A stretch of DNA of 64,000 bases from Serratia rubidaea (GCA_901472405.1 LR590463.1:4932580-4996579); one strand, 5' to 3'; shown: positions 23,612-33,521, numbered from the stretch's first letter. Notes: generated from the sequence alone by a model not told the origin. Numbers and translations: made by a program.

Positions 23612-24604
23612 TTACAGCAGGCCTTCCACGCTGGCGCGCACTTCCGGCGACCACACGCCGCACTGCACCTGACCGATATGCTGCAGCTGCAGCAACAGCA
23701 TCACCAGACGCGACTGGCCGATACCGCCGCCGATGGTCTGCGGCATTTCCCCCTTCAGCAGCGACTGGTGCCACTCCAGCTGCAGGCGATCTTCATCTTC
23801 CGTCAGGGCCAGCTGACGCTGCAGTGCGTCGGCGTCAACGCGGATCCCCATTGAAGAGATCTCGAAGGCGTCTTCCAGCACCGGGTTCCACACCAGAATA
23901 TCGCCGTTGAGGCCGGACAGTCCATCCGGGCAGACGGTGCTCCAGTCATCATAATCCGGCGCGCGCACATCGTGCGAGCGGCCGTGCGACAGCTTGCCGC
24001 CGATGCCGATCAGGAATACCGCGCCCAGCTCTTTGGCAATCGCCCGCTCACGGCCTTTGGCGTCCAGCTCCGGGAAACGCTGCAGCAGCGCTTCGCTGTG
24101 CACAAAGTGAATCTGCTCCGGCAGGAACGGTGCCAGACCATATTCACGGCTTACCGCCGCTTCGGTTTCCTTAATCGCGCTATACAGGCTGCGCACGGTG
24201 CTTTTCAGGTGTTCCAGATTGCGTTCGCCATCGCCCATCACCCGCTCCCAGTCCCACTGGTCGACGTACACCGAGTGAATGGCGCTCAGGCGATCTTCAT
24301 CCGGACGCAGCGCCTTCATATGGGTATACAGGCCCTCGCCGGCGCTGAAGTCATGGGCGCCCAGGGTTTTGCGTTTCCACTTGGCCAGCGAATGCACCAC
24401 TTCAAAGGTCGCATCCGGCAGAGTTTTCACTTTGACCTGCACCGCTTTCTCGCTGCCGGACAGGTTATCCTGCGTGCCGTCGCCCAGGCGGCTGAGGATC
24501 GGCGCCTGAACTTCAATCAGGCCCAGCTGCTGTTCCAGCTGGCGGGAGAAGAACGATTTCACGAAGCTGATTTGTTGTTGTTTTTGGATAAACTGTTTTT
24601 TCAT
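23612..24604 (-). CDS. asnA: Aspartate-ammonia ligase AsnA
   Basis: Ammonia-dependent asparagine synthetase, ATP + aspartate + NH3 to asparagine. It has 330 residues, the E. coli length. The class II aminoacyl-tRNA-synthetase-like fold is evident from QAPILSRLGDGTQDNLSG, VYVDQWDWERV and the C-terminal TIGGGIGQSRLVMLLLQ. I chose the ATG at 24604 (MKKQFIQKQQQISFVKSFF); the in-frame ATG at 24664 lies in the regulatory gap. It is divergent from asnC, which in E. coli activates asnA when asparagine is low. Confidence 0.97.
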   Translation of the reverse strand: MKKQFIQKQQQISFVKSFFSRQLEQQLGLIEVQAPILSRLGDGTQDNLSGSEKAVQVKVKTLPDATFEVVHSLAKWKRKTLGAHDFSAGEGLYTHMKALRPDEDRLSAIHSVYVDQWDWERVMGDGERNLEHLKSTVRSLYSAIKETEAAVSREYGLAPFLPEQIHFVHSEALLQRFPELDAKGRERAIAKELGAVFLIGIGGKLSHGRSHDVRAPDYDDWSTVCPDGLSGLNGDILVWNPVLEDAFEISSMGIRVDADALQRQLALTEDEDRLQLEWHQSLLKGEMPQTIGGGIGQSRLVMLLLQLQHIGQVQCGVWSPEVRASVEGLL

Positions 24605-24759
24605 TGCCGTATCTCTTAATACCCTGTCTCTGTTGCTGATGATTAAGCAACACAACGGCGCCACAATTCAATATCCATCAAACAATATTGCGCTTTGACT
24701 TTTAATCGTTCATTTTTAAGCGGTGATAATTCAATAAACCATAATTTATGGGGGATAAA

Positions 24760-25221
24760 ATGGCGGAAATTTATCAGATCGATAATCTCGATCGCGGCAT
24801 TCTCAACGCGCTGATGGCCAACGCGCGTACGCCTTATGCCGAACTGGCGAAAACCTTTGCCGTCAGTCCGGGAACCATCCACGTGCGCGTCGAGAAGATG
24901 AAGCAGGCGGGCATCATTACCGGCGCCCGGGTCGATGTGAACCCCAAGCAGCTGGGTTACGACGTCTGCTGCTTTATCGGCATTATATTAAAGAGCGCCA
25001 AAGACTACCCTTCGGCGCTGAGCAAGCTGGAAAGTCTGGAAGAAGTGGTCGAAGCCTACTACACCACCGGCCATTACAGCGTGTTTATCAAGGTGATGTG
25101 CCGCTCGATCGATGCGCTGCAACAGGTACTTATCAACAAGATCCAGACGATTGATGAAATTCAGTCGACGGAAACGCTGATCTCGCTGCAGAACCCCATT
25201 ATGCGCACCATCGTCCCATAA
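24760..25221 (+). CDS. asnC: Lrp/AsnC-family regulator AsnC
   Basis: Asparagine-responsive regulator: activates asnA and represses itself and mnmG in E. coli. It has 153 residues: an N-terminal helix-turn-helix (YAELAKTFAVSPGTIHVRVEKM at about 25-46), then the RAM effector-binding domain (DVCCFIGIILKSAKDYP to STETLISLQNPIMRTIVP). The ATG at 24760 follows a GGGG-containing ribosome binding site and matches the family length. The 155-bp gap to asnA is the shared control region. Confidence 0.96.
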   Translation: MAEIYQIDNLDRGILNALMANARTPYAELAKTFAVSPGTIHVRVEKMKQAGIITGARVDVNPKQLGYDVCCFIGIILKSAKDYPSALSKLESLEEVVEAYYTTGHYSVFIKVMCRSIDALQQVLINKIQTIDEIQSTETLISLQNPIMRTIVP

Positions 25222-25242
25222 CGGATTTTTACTATACCCATA

Positions 25243-25251
25243 TTATCCACA
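25243..25251. promoter_or_regulatory. DnaA box upstream of mioC
   Basis: Exact consensus TTATCCACA, 67 bp before the mioC start. E. coli also has a DnaA box in the mioC promoter, which reads toward oriC. Confidence 0.85.
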
Positions 25252-25317
25252 GGTAGATCCCCGGCGATTCACAGCGTACAATGCTGCCTCTTTGCAGCAG
25301 GTTGAGATCATTCATTC

Positions 25318-25757
25318 ATGGCAGACATTACTCTGATCAGCGGCAGTACGCTTGGCAGTGCTGAATATGTGGCGGAACATCTGGCCGAAAAACTGGAAGA
25401 CGCCGGTTTTTCCACCGAGATGCTGCACGGGCCTGAACTGGATGAACTGACGCCGTCCGGACGCTGGCTGGTGGTCACCTCCACCCACGGCGCCGGCGAA
25501 CTGCCGGATAATCTGCAGCCGCTGTGGGACGAGATCAGTGAACGTCAGCCTGATTTATCTCAGGTGCAGTTCGGCGCCGTCGGTCTGGGCAGTTCGGAGT
25601 ACGATACCTTCTGCGGCGCGATCGTGCAGATCGACGATCTGTTACAGGCTCGCGGTGCGAAAAGGATCGGCGATCGGCTGGAGATCGACGTGACGCAACA
25701 CGATATTCCGGAAGATCCGGCGAAGAATGGCTGAAAAGTTGGATTAATTTACTCTGA
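25318..25757 (+). CDS. mioC: Flavodoxin-like protein MioC, one frame break
   Basis: FMN-binding flavodoxin-fold protein next to oriC; E. coli MioC supports biotin synthase in vitro. The phosphate-binding loop ISGSTLGSAEYVAE is at about residues 7-20, with TSTHGAGELPDNL and GSSEYDTFCGA in the FMN site. One G is missing near 25722. As read, the protein stops early after DPAKNG; repaired, it reads DPAEEWLKSWINLL and ends at 25757, 146 residues (147 in E. coli). Transcription runs into oriC. Confidence 0.92.
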
Positions 25758-26040
25758 TTCGTTCAAAGATCGTGCGAACTATTGTGTATAACTAAGCTTA
25801 AAAGCAGGGTAAAAGCGGTAGTTATCCAAATAACAACTGCCGTATGCTTTTTGTCCTGTGCATAAGTCACTATTTAGATCCCAGCTTATCAGCGTCAGGA
25901 TCACCGATCATTCACAGTAAACGATCCTTCCTAATTTTCTGATCTCTATCGTGAATCCTCAGTTATCCACCGAGGATCGCGATCCTAATAAGAGATCTAA
26001 TAAAGAGATCTTTAAATAAAAAAGATCTTCTTTTAATTAC
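25740..26040. other. oriC: Chromosomal replication origin oriC
   Basis: The mioC-mnmG gap holds the complete enterobacterial origin, in reverse orientation to the standard E. coli drawing. DnaA boxes: R4 TGTGTATAA (25783-25791), R3 TTATCCAAA (25822-25830), R2 TGTGCATAA (25857-25865), R1 TTATCCACC (25963-25971). The spacings of the starts (39, 35 and 106 bp) equal those of E. coli oriC as I remember it. At least 11 GATC Dam/SeqA sites lie in this interval, and more follow toward mnmG. R1 and R4, the strong boxes in E. coli, each differ from TTATCCACA by one base here. Confidence 0.97.
25985..26027. other. oriC duplex unwinding element
   Basis: Three AT-rich 13-mers, each beginning GATCT on the minus strand: GATCTCTTATTAG (25985-25997), GATCTCTTTATTA (25998-26010) and GATCTTTTTTATT (26015-26027). 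This is the L-M-R array where DnaA melts the origin, on the mnmG side as expected. Confidence 0.93.
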
Positions 26041-26139
26041 CCGACGATCCGTACCGCTTGGTCGATCGTCTAAACTTGAGTAGAATCCCCCACCCCAGGG
26101 CAAACAACGATCGTTCGCAATACGGCGAGGTGCAGTTCC

Positions 26140-28028
26140 ATGTTTTATCCAGAGCAATTTGACGTCATTATCATCGGCGGCGGCCATGCCGGCACCGAAG
26201 CGGCGATGGCCGCGGCAAGAATGGGGCGTCAAACCTTATTACTGACGCACAATATTGATACGCTGGGGCAAATGTCTTGCAACCCGGCGATCGGCGGTAT
26301 TGGTAAAGGGCATCTGGTTAAGGAAATTGATGCGCTGGGCGGCCTGATGGCAACGGCGATCGACCATGCCGGCATTCAGTTTAGGATACTAAACGCCAGC
26401 AAAGGCCCTGCGGTACGCGCCACCCGCGCCCAGGCTGACCGCGTGCTCTATCGTCAAGCCGTACGCACCGCGCTGGAGAACCAGCCCAATCTGATGATCT
26501 TCCAACAGCCGGTTGAGGATCTTATGGTTGAGAACGATCGGGTGGTCGGCGCCGTTACGCAGATGGGACTGAAATTCCGTGCCAAAGCGGTGGTGCTCAC
26601 CGTGGGGACGTTCCTCGACGGCAAAATTCATATCGGCCTGGAAAACTACAGCGGTGGACGTGCCGGCGATCCGCCAGCCATTTCACTGTCACAGCGTCTG
26701 CGTGAACTGCCGCTGCGGGTTGACCGTCTGAAAACCGGTACTCCGCCGCGCATTGACGCACGTACCATCGATTTCAGCGTTCTGGCCGAACAGCATGGCG
26801 ATACGCCGACTCCGGTATTCTCGTTTATGGGCAATGCCGATCAGCATCCGCGCCAGGTGCCGTGCTATATCACTCATACCAATGAAAAAACCCATGACGT
26901 GATCCGCAATAACCTCGATCGCAGCCCGATGTATGCCGGGATTATTGAAGGGATCGGACCGCGTTACTGCCCGTCGATCGAAGACAAGGTGATGCGCTTT
27001 GCCGATCGCAACGCACACCAGATCTTCCTCGAGCCGGAAGGCTGACCAGCAACGAAATCTATCCGAACGGCATCTCCACCAGTCTGCCGTTCGACGTGCA
27101 GATGCAGATCGTCCGCTCAATGGAAGGGATGCAGAATGCCCGTATTATTCGTCCGGGTTACGCCATCGAGTATGATTTCTTCGACCCGCGTGATTTGAAA
27201 CCGACGCTGGAAAGCAAATTTATTCAGGGCCTGTTCTTCGCCGGCCAGATTAACGGCACCACCGGTTACGAAGAAGCCGGTGCGCAGGGTCTGCTGGCCG
27301 GTCTGAACGCCGGCCGCTACGCCAGCGAAGACGAAGGCTGGGCGCCGCGTCGCGATCAGGCCTACCTCGGCGTGCTGGTGGACGACCTGTGCACGCTGGG
27401 CACCAAAGAACCGTACCGCATGTTCACCTCCCGGGCGGAATACCGCCTGATGCTGCGTGAAGACAACGCCGATCTGCGCCTGACGGAAAAAGGCCGCGAG
27501 TTGGGCCTGGTGGATGATGTCCGCTGGGCGCGCTATAACGACAAGCTGGAACAGATCGAACGTGAACGTCAGCGTCTGCGCGACGTATGGCTACACCCGC
27601 ATTCAGAAAACGTCGAGCAGGTGAACACCCTGCTGAAAACGCCGCTGTCGCGCGAAGCCAACGGCGAAGAGCTGCTGCGCCGTCCGGAAATGGATTACGC
27701 GCTGCTGACCTCCATCGATGCTTTCCAGCCGCCGCTGGCCGATACCCAGGCCGCCGAGCAGGTGGAGATTCAGGTGAAGTACGAAGGGTATATCGCCCGT
27801 CAGCAGGAAGAGATCGAACGCCAGCAGCGCAACGAGAACACCTTGCTGCCGCTCGACCTGGACTACCAGCAGGTTTCCGGGCTGTCGAACGAAGTTATCG
27901 CCAAGCTCAACGACCATAAACCTACCTCTATCGGACAGGCATCGCGCATTTCGGGGATTACCCCGGCGGCGATTTCCATTCTGTTGGTGTGGTTGAAGAA
28001 GCAAGGTCTGCTGCGCCGCAGCGCATAA
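26140..28028 (+). CDS. mnmG: tRNA uridine-5-carboxymethylaminomethyl modification enzyme MnmG, one frame break
   Basis: FAD enzyme that with MnmE installs the cmnm5 group on U34 of tRNAs. The dinucleotide-binding motif IIIGGGHAGTEAAMAAARMG is at about residues 9-28, and the family block NPAIGGIGKGHLVKE is present. One C is missing at about 27042 (GGCTGACC for GGCCTGACC), which creates a stop after LEPEG; the protein continues TSNEIYPNGIST in another frame. Repair gives exactly 629 residues, as in E. coli. The C-terminal helical domain that binds MnmE ends in SILLVWLKKQGLLRRSA. Confidence 0.95.
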
Positions 28029-28040
28029 ATCTGCATTTTT

Positions 28041-28077
28041 AGCGGCCGATTGCCCAATGGATAGGCAATCGGCCGCT
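28041..28077. other. Strong hairpin between mnmG and rsmG
   Basis: Perfect 14-bp stem (28041-28054 with 28064-28077) and a 9-nt loop. No T tail follows on the plus strand, so it is not a standard terminator; it may stabilise or process the mnmG-rsmG message. Confidence 0.7.
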
Positions 28078-28154
28078 GACATCACTTTCAGCCTGCATTA
28101 TCATAGCCGCTTCGCCATTTCCGGCGGATCTCGCGTTGGTCAGAGGATTCCATT

Positions 28155-28775
28155 GTGGATAAAAAGTTAGACTCGCTGCTGGCAGCAGCTGGTATTTCGC
28201 TTCCCGATCGTCAAAAACAGCAGCTGCTGGGTTATGTCGGCATGCTGGATAAGTGGAACAAGGCGTACAACCTGACCTCCGTGCGCGATCCGCAGCAAAT
28301 GCTGGTGCGCCATATCCTCGACAGCATCGTGGTTAATCCGCATCTGGTCGGCTCACGCTTTATCGACGTCGGCACCGGACCTGGCCTGCCGGGCATTCCG
28401 CTGGCCATCGTGCGTCCGGACGCGCATTTCACACTGCTGGACAGCCTGGGCAAGCGGGTACGCTTTCTGCGGCAGGTGCAGCACGAGCTGGGGCTGACCA
28501 ATATCGAGCCGGTACAGAGCCGGGTGGAAGAGTTTCCGGCCGAGCCGCCGTTCGACGGCGTGATCAGCCGCGCATTCGCCTCGCTGCAGGATATGCTGAG
28601 CTGGTGCCGTCATCTGCCGGCGCAAGGGCAGGGGCGCTTTTATGCGTTGAAGGGCGTCCGTCCTGATGAGGAGCTGGCCGCCCTGCCTGACGGCATTGAG
28701 CTTGAAGAGGTCGTACGTTTACAGGTGCCGGAACTGGAAGGCGAGCGTCATCTGGTGGTACTTAAGGCAAACTGA
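28155..28775 (+). CDS. rsmG: 16S rRNA m7G527 methyltransferase RsmG
   Basis: S-adenosylmethionine-dependent methyltransferase of G527 in 16S rRNA; its loss gives low-level streptomycin resistance. It has 206 residues (207 in E. coli). The AdoMet loop RFIDVGTGPGLPGIPLAI is near residues 67-84, preceded by the GidB block KWNKAYNLTSVRD. The start is GTG at 28155. The start codon region spells a consensus DnaA box (28154-28162). It is the second gene after oriC. Confidence 0.96.
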   Translation: MDKKLDSLLAAAGISLPDRQKQQLLGYVGMLDKWNKAYNLTSVRDPQQMLVRHILDSIVVNPHLVGSRFIDVGTGPGLPGIPLAIVRPDAHFTLLDSLGKRVRFLRQVQHELGLTNIEPVQSRVEEFPAEPPFDGVISRAFASLQDMLSWCRHLPAQGQGRFYALKGVRPDEELAALPDGIELEEVVRLQVPELEGERHLVVLKAN

Positions 28776-29295
28776 GTTTGTTTTTGATCAAGCAAGCGTC
28801 AGATTGAGGCTTGCTACGGATGTAAAAATAAGCAGACTAATTAACTGGCCGCTTTTTTTAGTTAATTTACTTTTTATTAACACAAAAGCAGCAGTTAATT
28901 AGCGAAAATAGCCTAATTACGTGTAGCAATTGTCACGTTAGCAATTATGTGAATAAGATCGCCTTTTGCTATCGTTGTTAACGCGTAATAACAATATTCT
29001 TTCTGTGGATGTCAACGAAAGTTTTTCGCGGGTATAAGGATTGTTTTCGAACGGTTAAATTATACCATTTTGATTTATAAAAGATTTTTATCGCTCTAAT
29101 CGCTAAAGACGTTTTATGCGCACGTGGGTTATAAATCGAACGTTAGCCGTGTTGTTGTGATCGATTGCACGTTTTAGTGTGCAACAGTGGAATAATCGGA
29201 CAATAAAATCGAGGTATTATTCCGCCTATTTTCTTGCGAAAATAGTCCGAATTTGGTGAATTTAAATAATTGTTCACCTTTTCGCTACTTATCGA
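28776..29295. other. AT-rich atp upstream region
   Basis: E. coli has a gap of similar size (about 600 bp) before atpI. I see a weak 7-bp hairpin (28791-28797 with 28809-28815) just after rsmG, and otherwise AT-rich sequence with no supportable ORF, ahead of the atp promoter at 29296-29323. Confidence 0.6.
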
Positions 29296-29323
29296 TTGAA
29301 TTCGTTGAAGTGACCCGTATAAT
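29296..29323 (+). promoter_or_regulatory. atp operon promoter
   Basis: TTGAAT (-35, 29296-29301), a 16-bp spacer and a perfect TATAAT (-10, 29318-29323), about 93 bp upstream of atpI in the position of the E. coli main unc promoter. Confidence 0.78.
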
Positions 29324-29415
29324 TTGCTCGTTTTTTGCTGTTGACTCTGCGCAGCGAAGACAGTGTCATACGTCACTCAGCATACCCCCTCAGGGGTACG
29401 GAGAGAACAAACGTC

Positions 29416-29799
29416 ATGTCTGTGTCCCTTTACAGTGGGAAAGTCGCACGCAAACTGCTGTTTCTGCAGTTTATGACTTTTGTTCTGATCAGCGCCGCCT
29501 GCAGTTTCAAGGGGCTGGCGTGGGGCGCTTCGGCGTTGGCGGGCGGACTTGCCGCCTGGCTGCCGAGCGTCATGTTTATGCTGTTTGCCTTGCGTCACCA
29601 GGCGCAGACGCCGGCGCCCGGTCGGGTTGCCTGGTCGTTCGCCATTGGCGAGGGGCTTAAGGTCGTGATCACCATCTTTTTGCTGATCGTGGCGCTTGGG
29701 GTGTTCAAAGCGGAGTTTATACCGCTTGGCCTGACCTATTTAGCGGTGTTAGTGGTGCAGATAGTGGCACCAGCCGTGATTAACAGTTACCGAACTTAA
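29416..29799 (+). CDS. atpI: ATP synthase accessory protein AtpI
   Basis: Small inner-membrane protein (127 residues) that helps c-ring assembly and Mg2+ handling of the ATP synthase; not a subunit of the enzyme. Four hydrophobic segments and the C terminus LVVQIVAPAVINSYRT match E. coli AtpI. I chose the ATG at 29416 (MSVSLYSGKVARKLL) by alignment and length; an upstream in-frame start would run into the promoter region. Confidence 0.93.
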   Translation: MSVSLYSGKVARKLLFLQFMTFVLISAACSFKGLAWGASALAGGLAAWLPSVMFMLFALRHQAQTPAPGRVAWSFAIGEGLKVVITIFLLIVALGVFKAEFIPLGLTYLAVLVVQIVAPAVINSYRT

Positions 29800-29819
29800 C
29801 TAAAAGGGTAAGAGGCATC

Positions 29820-30599
29820 ATGTCTGCAGGAGAAGTCTTGACTCCACAGGAGTATATCGGTCACCACCTGACGCAGCTTCAGGTCGGGACGGGGTTCTGG
29901 TCGATCAACATCGACTCGATGTTTTTCTCCGTCGTCCTCGGGGCGCTCTTCCTGGTGATCTTCCGTAAAGTGGCCAAAAACGCCACCAGCGGCGTGCCGG
30001 GTAAACTGCAAACCGCAGTGGAACTGGTGGTTGGGTTCGTCGACAGCAGCGTGCGCGATATGTATCACGGCAAGAGCAAGGTGATTGCTCCGCTGGCGTT
30101 GACCGTATTCGTCTGGGTCTTCCTGATGAACCTGATGGATTTGCTGCCTATTGATTTCCTGCCGTATATCGGCGAACACGTTCTCGGCCTGCCTGCGCTG
30201 CGCGTAGTGCCTACCGCCGATGTCAACGTGACGCTGTCTATGGCGCTGGGCGTGTTTATCCTGATTCTGTTCTACAGCATCAAAATGAAAGGCGTTGGTG
30301 GGTTCGTTAAAGAGTTGACCATGCAGCCGTTCAACCACCCTGTATTCATTCCGATTAACCTGATTCTTGAAGGTGTCAGCCTGCTGTCCAAGCCTGTATC
30401 ACTGGGCCTGCGACTGTTCGGCAACATGTATGCGGGTGAGTTGATCTTCATCCTGATTGCCGGCCTGTTGCCGTGGTGGTCACAGTGGGTCCTGAGCTTG
30501 CCTTGGGCTATCTTCCACATCCTGATCATTACGCTTCAAGCCTTTATTTTCATGGTTCTGACGATCGTCTATCTGTCGATGGCGTCTGAAGAGCACTGA
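29820..30599 (+). CDS. atpB: ATP synthase F0 subunit a
   Basis: Membrane subunit forming the proton half-channels against the c-ring. It has 259 residues, 12 fewer than E. coli (271). The shortening lies in the N-terminal periplasmic segment, where HLTQLQ is followed almost directly by GFWSINIDSMFF. The essential arginine (E. coli R210) is Arg198 here, in SLGLRLFGNMYAGE, and the C terminus LTIVYLSMASEEH is standard. The shorter N terminus is in frame and clean, so it may be real. Confidence 0.95.
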   Translation: MSAGEVLTPQEYIGHHLTQLQVGTGFWSINIDSMFFSVVLGALFLVIFRKVAKNATSGVPGKLQTAVELVVGFVDSSVRDMYHGKSKVIAPLALTVFVWVFLMNLMDLLPIDFLPYIGEHVLGLPALRVVPTADVNVTLSMALGVFILILFYSIKMKGVGGFVKELTMQPFNHPVFIPINLILEGVSLLSKPVSLGLRLFGNMYAGELIFILIAGLLPWWSQWVLSLPWAIFHILIITLQAFIFMVLTIVYLSMASEEH

Positions 30600-30648
30600 T
30601 TTTTCTTAAAACACTTACATTTATAACTGAAACAAACTGGAGACTGTC

Positions 30649-30888
<240 letters not shown>

Positions 30889-30947
30889 GCAGAGAAACTC
30901 TCTGCCGACTTACCCACACTCATTAACTTTAAAAGAGGCATTGTGCT

Positions 30948-31418
30948 GTGAATCTTAACGCAACAATCCTCGGCCAGGCCATCGCGTTCGTCCTGTTTGT
31001 CTGGTTCTGCATGAAGTATGTATGGCCGCCAATTATGGCTGCCATCGAGAAGCGTCAGAAAGAAATTGCTGACGGTCTCGCTTCTGCAGAGCGTGCCAAG
31101 AAAGATTTGGACTTGGCGCAAGCCAATGCGAGCGACCAGCTGAAAACTGCTAAAGCAGAAGCTCAGGTGATCATTGAGCAAGCGAACAAACGCAAAGCTC
31201 AGATCATGGATGAAGCGAAAGCCGAAGCCGAGCAGGAACGTAACAAAATCGTGGCGCAGGCTCAGGCTGAGATCGAAGCCGAACGTAAACGCGCTCGTGA
31301 AGAGTTGCGTAAGCAAGTCGCGATGCTGGCTATCGCCGGCGCCGAGAAGATCATCGAACGTTCCGTGGATGAAGCTGCTAACAGCGACATCGTTGATAAA
31401 CTGGTCGCTGAACTGTAA
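30948..31418 (+). CDS. atpF: ATP synthase F0 subunit b
   Basis: Peripheral stalk subunit; dimerises and links F0 to F1 through delta. It has 156 residues: one N-terminal membrane helix (ILGQAIAFVLFVWFCMKYVW), then a long charged, alanine-rich coiled coil. The start is GTG at 30948, as in E. coli; an AGAGG ribosome binding site precedes it. Confidence 0.97.
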   Translation: MNLNATILGQAIAFVLFVWFCMKYVWPPIMAAIEKRQKEIADGLASAERAKKDLDLAQANASDQLKTAKAEAQVIIEQANKRKAQIMDEAKAEAEQERNKIVAQAQAEIEAERKRAREELRKQVAMLAIAGAEKIIERSVDEAANSDIVDKLVAEL

Positions 31419-31432
31419 GGAGGGAGGGGCTG

Positions 31433-31966
31433 ATGTCTGAATTTGTTACTGTAGCTCGCCCCTACGCCAAAGCAGCTTTTGACTTTGCCGTTGAGCACCA
31501 AAGCGTAGAACGCTGGCAGCAGATGCTGGCGTTTGCCGCTGAAGTCACTCGCAACGAACAGATTTCCGAACTGCTGTCCGGCGCTGTCGCACCGGAAACG
31601 CTGTCGAATACGTTCACCGCGGTTTGTGGCGATCAACTCGACGAAAATGGCCAAAACCTTATTCGCGTTATGGCCGAAAATGGACGTTTACTGGCGCTTC
31701 CTGACGTTTTGCAGCAGTTCATTGAACTGCGCGCTGCGCTGGAATCCACCGTCGAAGTCGACGTGCTCTCTTCAAGCGCACTGAACGACGAACAGCAGGC
31801 CAAAATTGCCGCTGCGATGGAAAAACGTCTGTCACGCAAAGTTAAGCTGAATTGCAAAATTGACAAGTCTGTACTGGCCGGCGTGGTTATCCGCGCAGGC
31901 GACATGGTGATCGATGGCAGCGTACGCGGCCGTCTTGAACGCCTGGCAGACGTCTTGCAGTCTTAA
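31433..31966 (+). CDS. atpH: ATP synthase F1 subunit delta
   Basis: Joins the b-dimer stalk to the top of the alpha3-beta3 hexamer. It has 177 residues, the E. coli length. It begins SEFVTVARPYAKAAFDFAVEH and ends GDMVIDGSVRGRLERLADVLQS, both family hallmarks. Strong AAGGAGGG ribosome binding site. Confidence 0.97.
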   Translation: MSEFVTVARPYAKAAFDFAVEHQSVERWQQMLAFAAEVTRNEQISELLSGAVAPETLSNTFTAVCGDQLDENGQNLIRVMAENGRLLALPDVLQQFIELRAALESTVEVDVLSSSALNDEQQAKIAAAMEKRLSRKVKLNCKIDKSVLAGVVIRAGDMVIDGSVRGRLERLADVLQS

Positions 31967-31978
31967 GGGGACTGGAGC

Positions 31979-33521
31979 ATGCAACTGAATTCCACCGAAA
32001 TCAGCGAACTGATCAAGCAGCGCATTGCTCAGTTCAATGTAGTGAGCGAAGCTCACAATGAAGGTACTATCGTTTCCGTCAGCGACGGAATCATCCGCGT
32101 ACACGGCCTGGCCGATGTAATGCAGGGCGAAATGATCGCGCTGCCTGGCAACCGTTACGCAATCGCATTGAACCTGGAGCGCGACTCTGTTGGTGCCGTA
32201 GTCATGGGTCCGTACGCGGATCTGGCTGAAGGCATGAAGGTAAAAATGCACCGGCCGTATCCTGGAAGTTCCAGTCGGCCGCGGCCTGCTGGGCCGCGTG
32301 GTTAACACCCTGGGCGCGCCTATCGACGGCAAGGGCCCGGTTGAGCACGACGGTTTCTCCCCGGTTGAGACTATCGCACCGGGCGTTATCGACCGCCAGT
32401 CGGTCGACCAGCCGGTACAGACCGGTTATAAATCCGTTGATGCCATGATTCCAATCGGCCGTGGTCAGCGTGAGCTGGTGATCGGCGACCGTCAGACCGG
32501 TAAAACCGCACTGGCGATCGATGCCATCATCAACCAGCGCGATTCCGGCATCAAGTGCGTCTACGTGGCTATCGGCCAGAAAGCGTCTACCATTGCTAAC
32601 GTGGTGCGCAAACTGGAAGAGCACGGCGCGCTGGCTAACACCATCGTTGTGGTGGCTACCGCTTCTGAATCCGCAGCACTGCAATACCTGGCGCCATACG
32701 CCGGTTGCGCAATGGGCGAATACTTCCGCGACCGCGGCGAAGATGCGCTGATCGTGTACGATGACCTGTCCAAACAGGCCGTTGCTTACCGTCAGATCTC
32801 CCTGCTGCTGCGTCGTCCGCCGGGCCGTGAAGCTTACCCTGGTGACGTATTCTACCTGCACTCCCGTCTGCTGGAGCGTGCAGCGCGCGTTAACGCTGAC
32901 TATGTTGAAGCTTTCACCAAGGGTGAAGTGAAAGGCCAGACCGGTTCTCTGACCGCGCTGCCGATCATCGAAACTCAGGCGGGTGACGTTTCCGCGTTCG
33001 TTCCGACCAACGTAATCTCGATTACCGATGGTCAGATCTTCCTGGAATCCAACCTGTTCAACTCCGGTATTCGTCCGGCAGTTAACCCGGGTATCTCCGT
33101 ATCCCGTGTTGGTGGCGCTGCGCAGACCAAGATCATGAAGAAACTGTCCGGCGGCATCCGTACCGCGCTGGCGCAGTATCGTGAACTGGCGGCATTCTCC
33201 CAGTTCGCTTCCGATCTGGATGATGCAACCCGCAAGCAGCTGAACCACGGCCAGAAAGTGACTGAACTGCTGAAGCAGAAACAGTACGCGCCGATGTCCG
33301 TCGCACAACAGTCTCTGGTGCTGTACGCGGCAGAACGCGGCTACCTGGAAGATGTTGAAGTCGCCAAGGTAGTGAGCTTCGAAGCTGCGCTGGTTGCTTA
33401 CGCGGATCGCGAACACGCCGAACTGCTGAACCACATCAACCAAACTGGTAATTTCAACGATGAGATCGAGGGCAAGCTGAAAAACGTCCTCGAGACCTTC
33501 AAGAAAACCCAGTCCTGGTAA
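31979..33521 (+). CDS. atpA: ATP synthase F1 subunit alpha, one frame break
   Basis: Non-catalytic nucleotide-binding subunit of F1. The Walker [10 protein letters not shown] is near residue 169, and the alpha signature [17 protein letters not shown] near 364. The run of five A at 32242-32246 holds one base too many (GTAAAATGC expected after ATGAAG); after it, the frame reads [30 protein letters not shown]. Repair gives 513 residues, exactly as in E. coli. A true frameshift would destroy the ATP synthase, so this is almost surely an error. Confidence 0.96.

Noticed and set aside
32242..32246. Programmed frameshifting or phase variation in atpA, glmS, kup or yidC homopolymers
   Set aside because: Short A runs of 5-6 could slip, but the same kind of break appears in many unrelated housekeeping genes and in GC runs with no slippery pattern. 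Sequencing error explains all of them.
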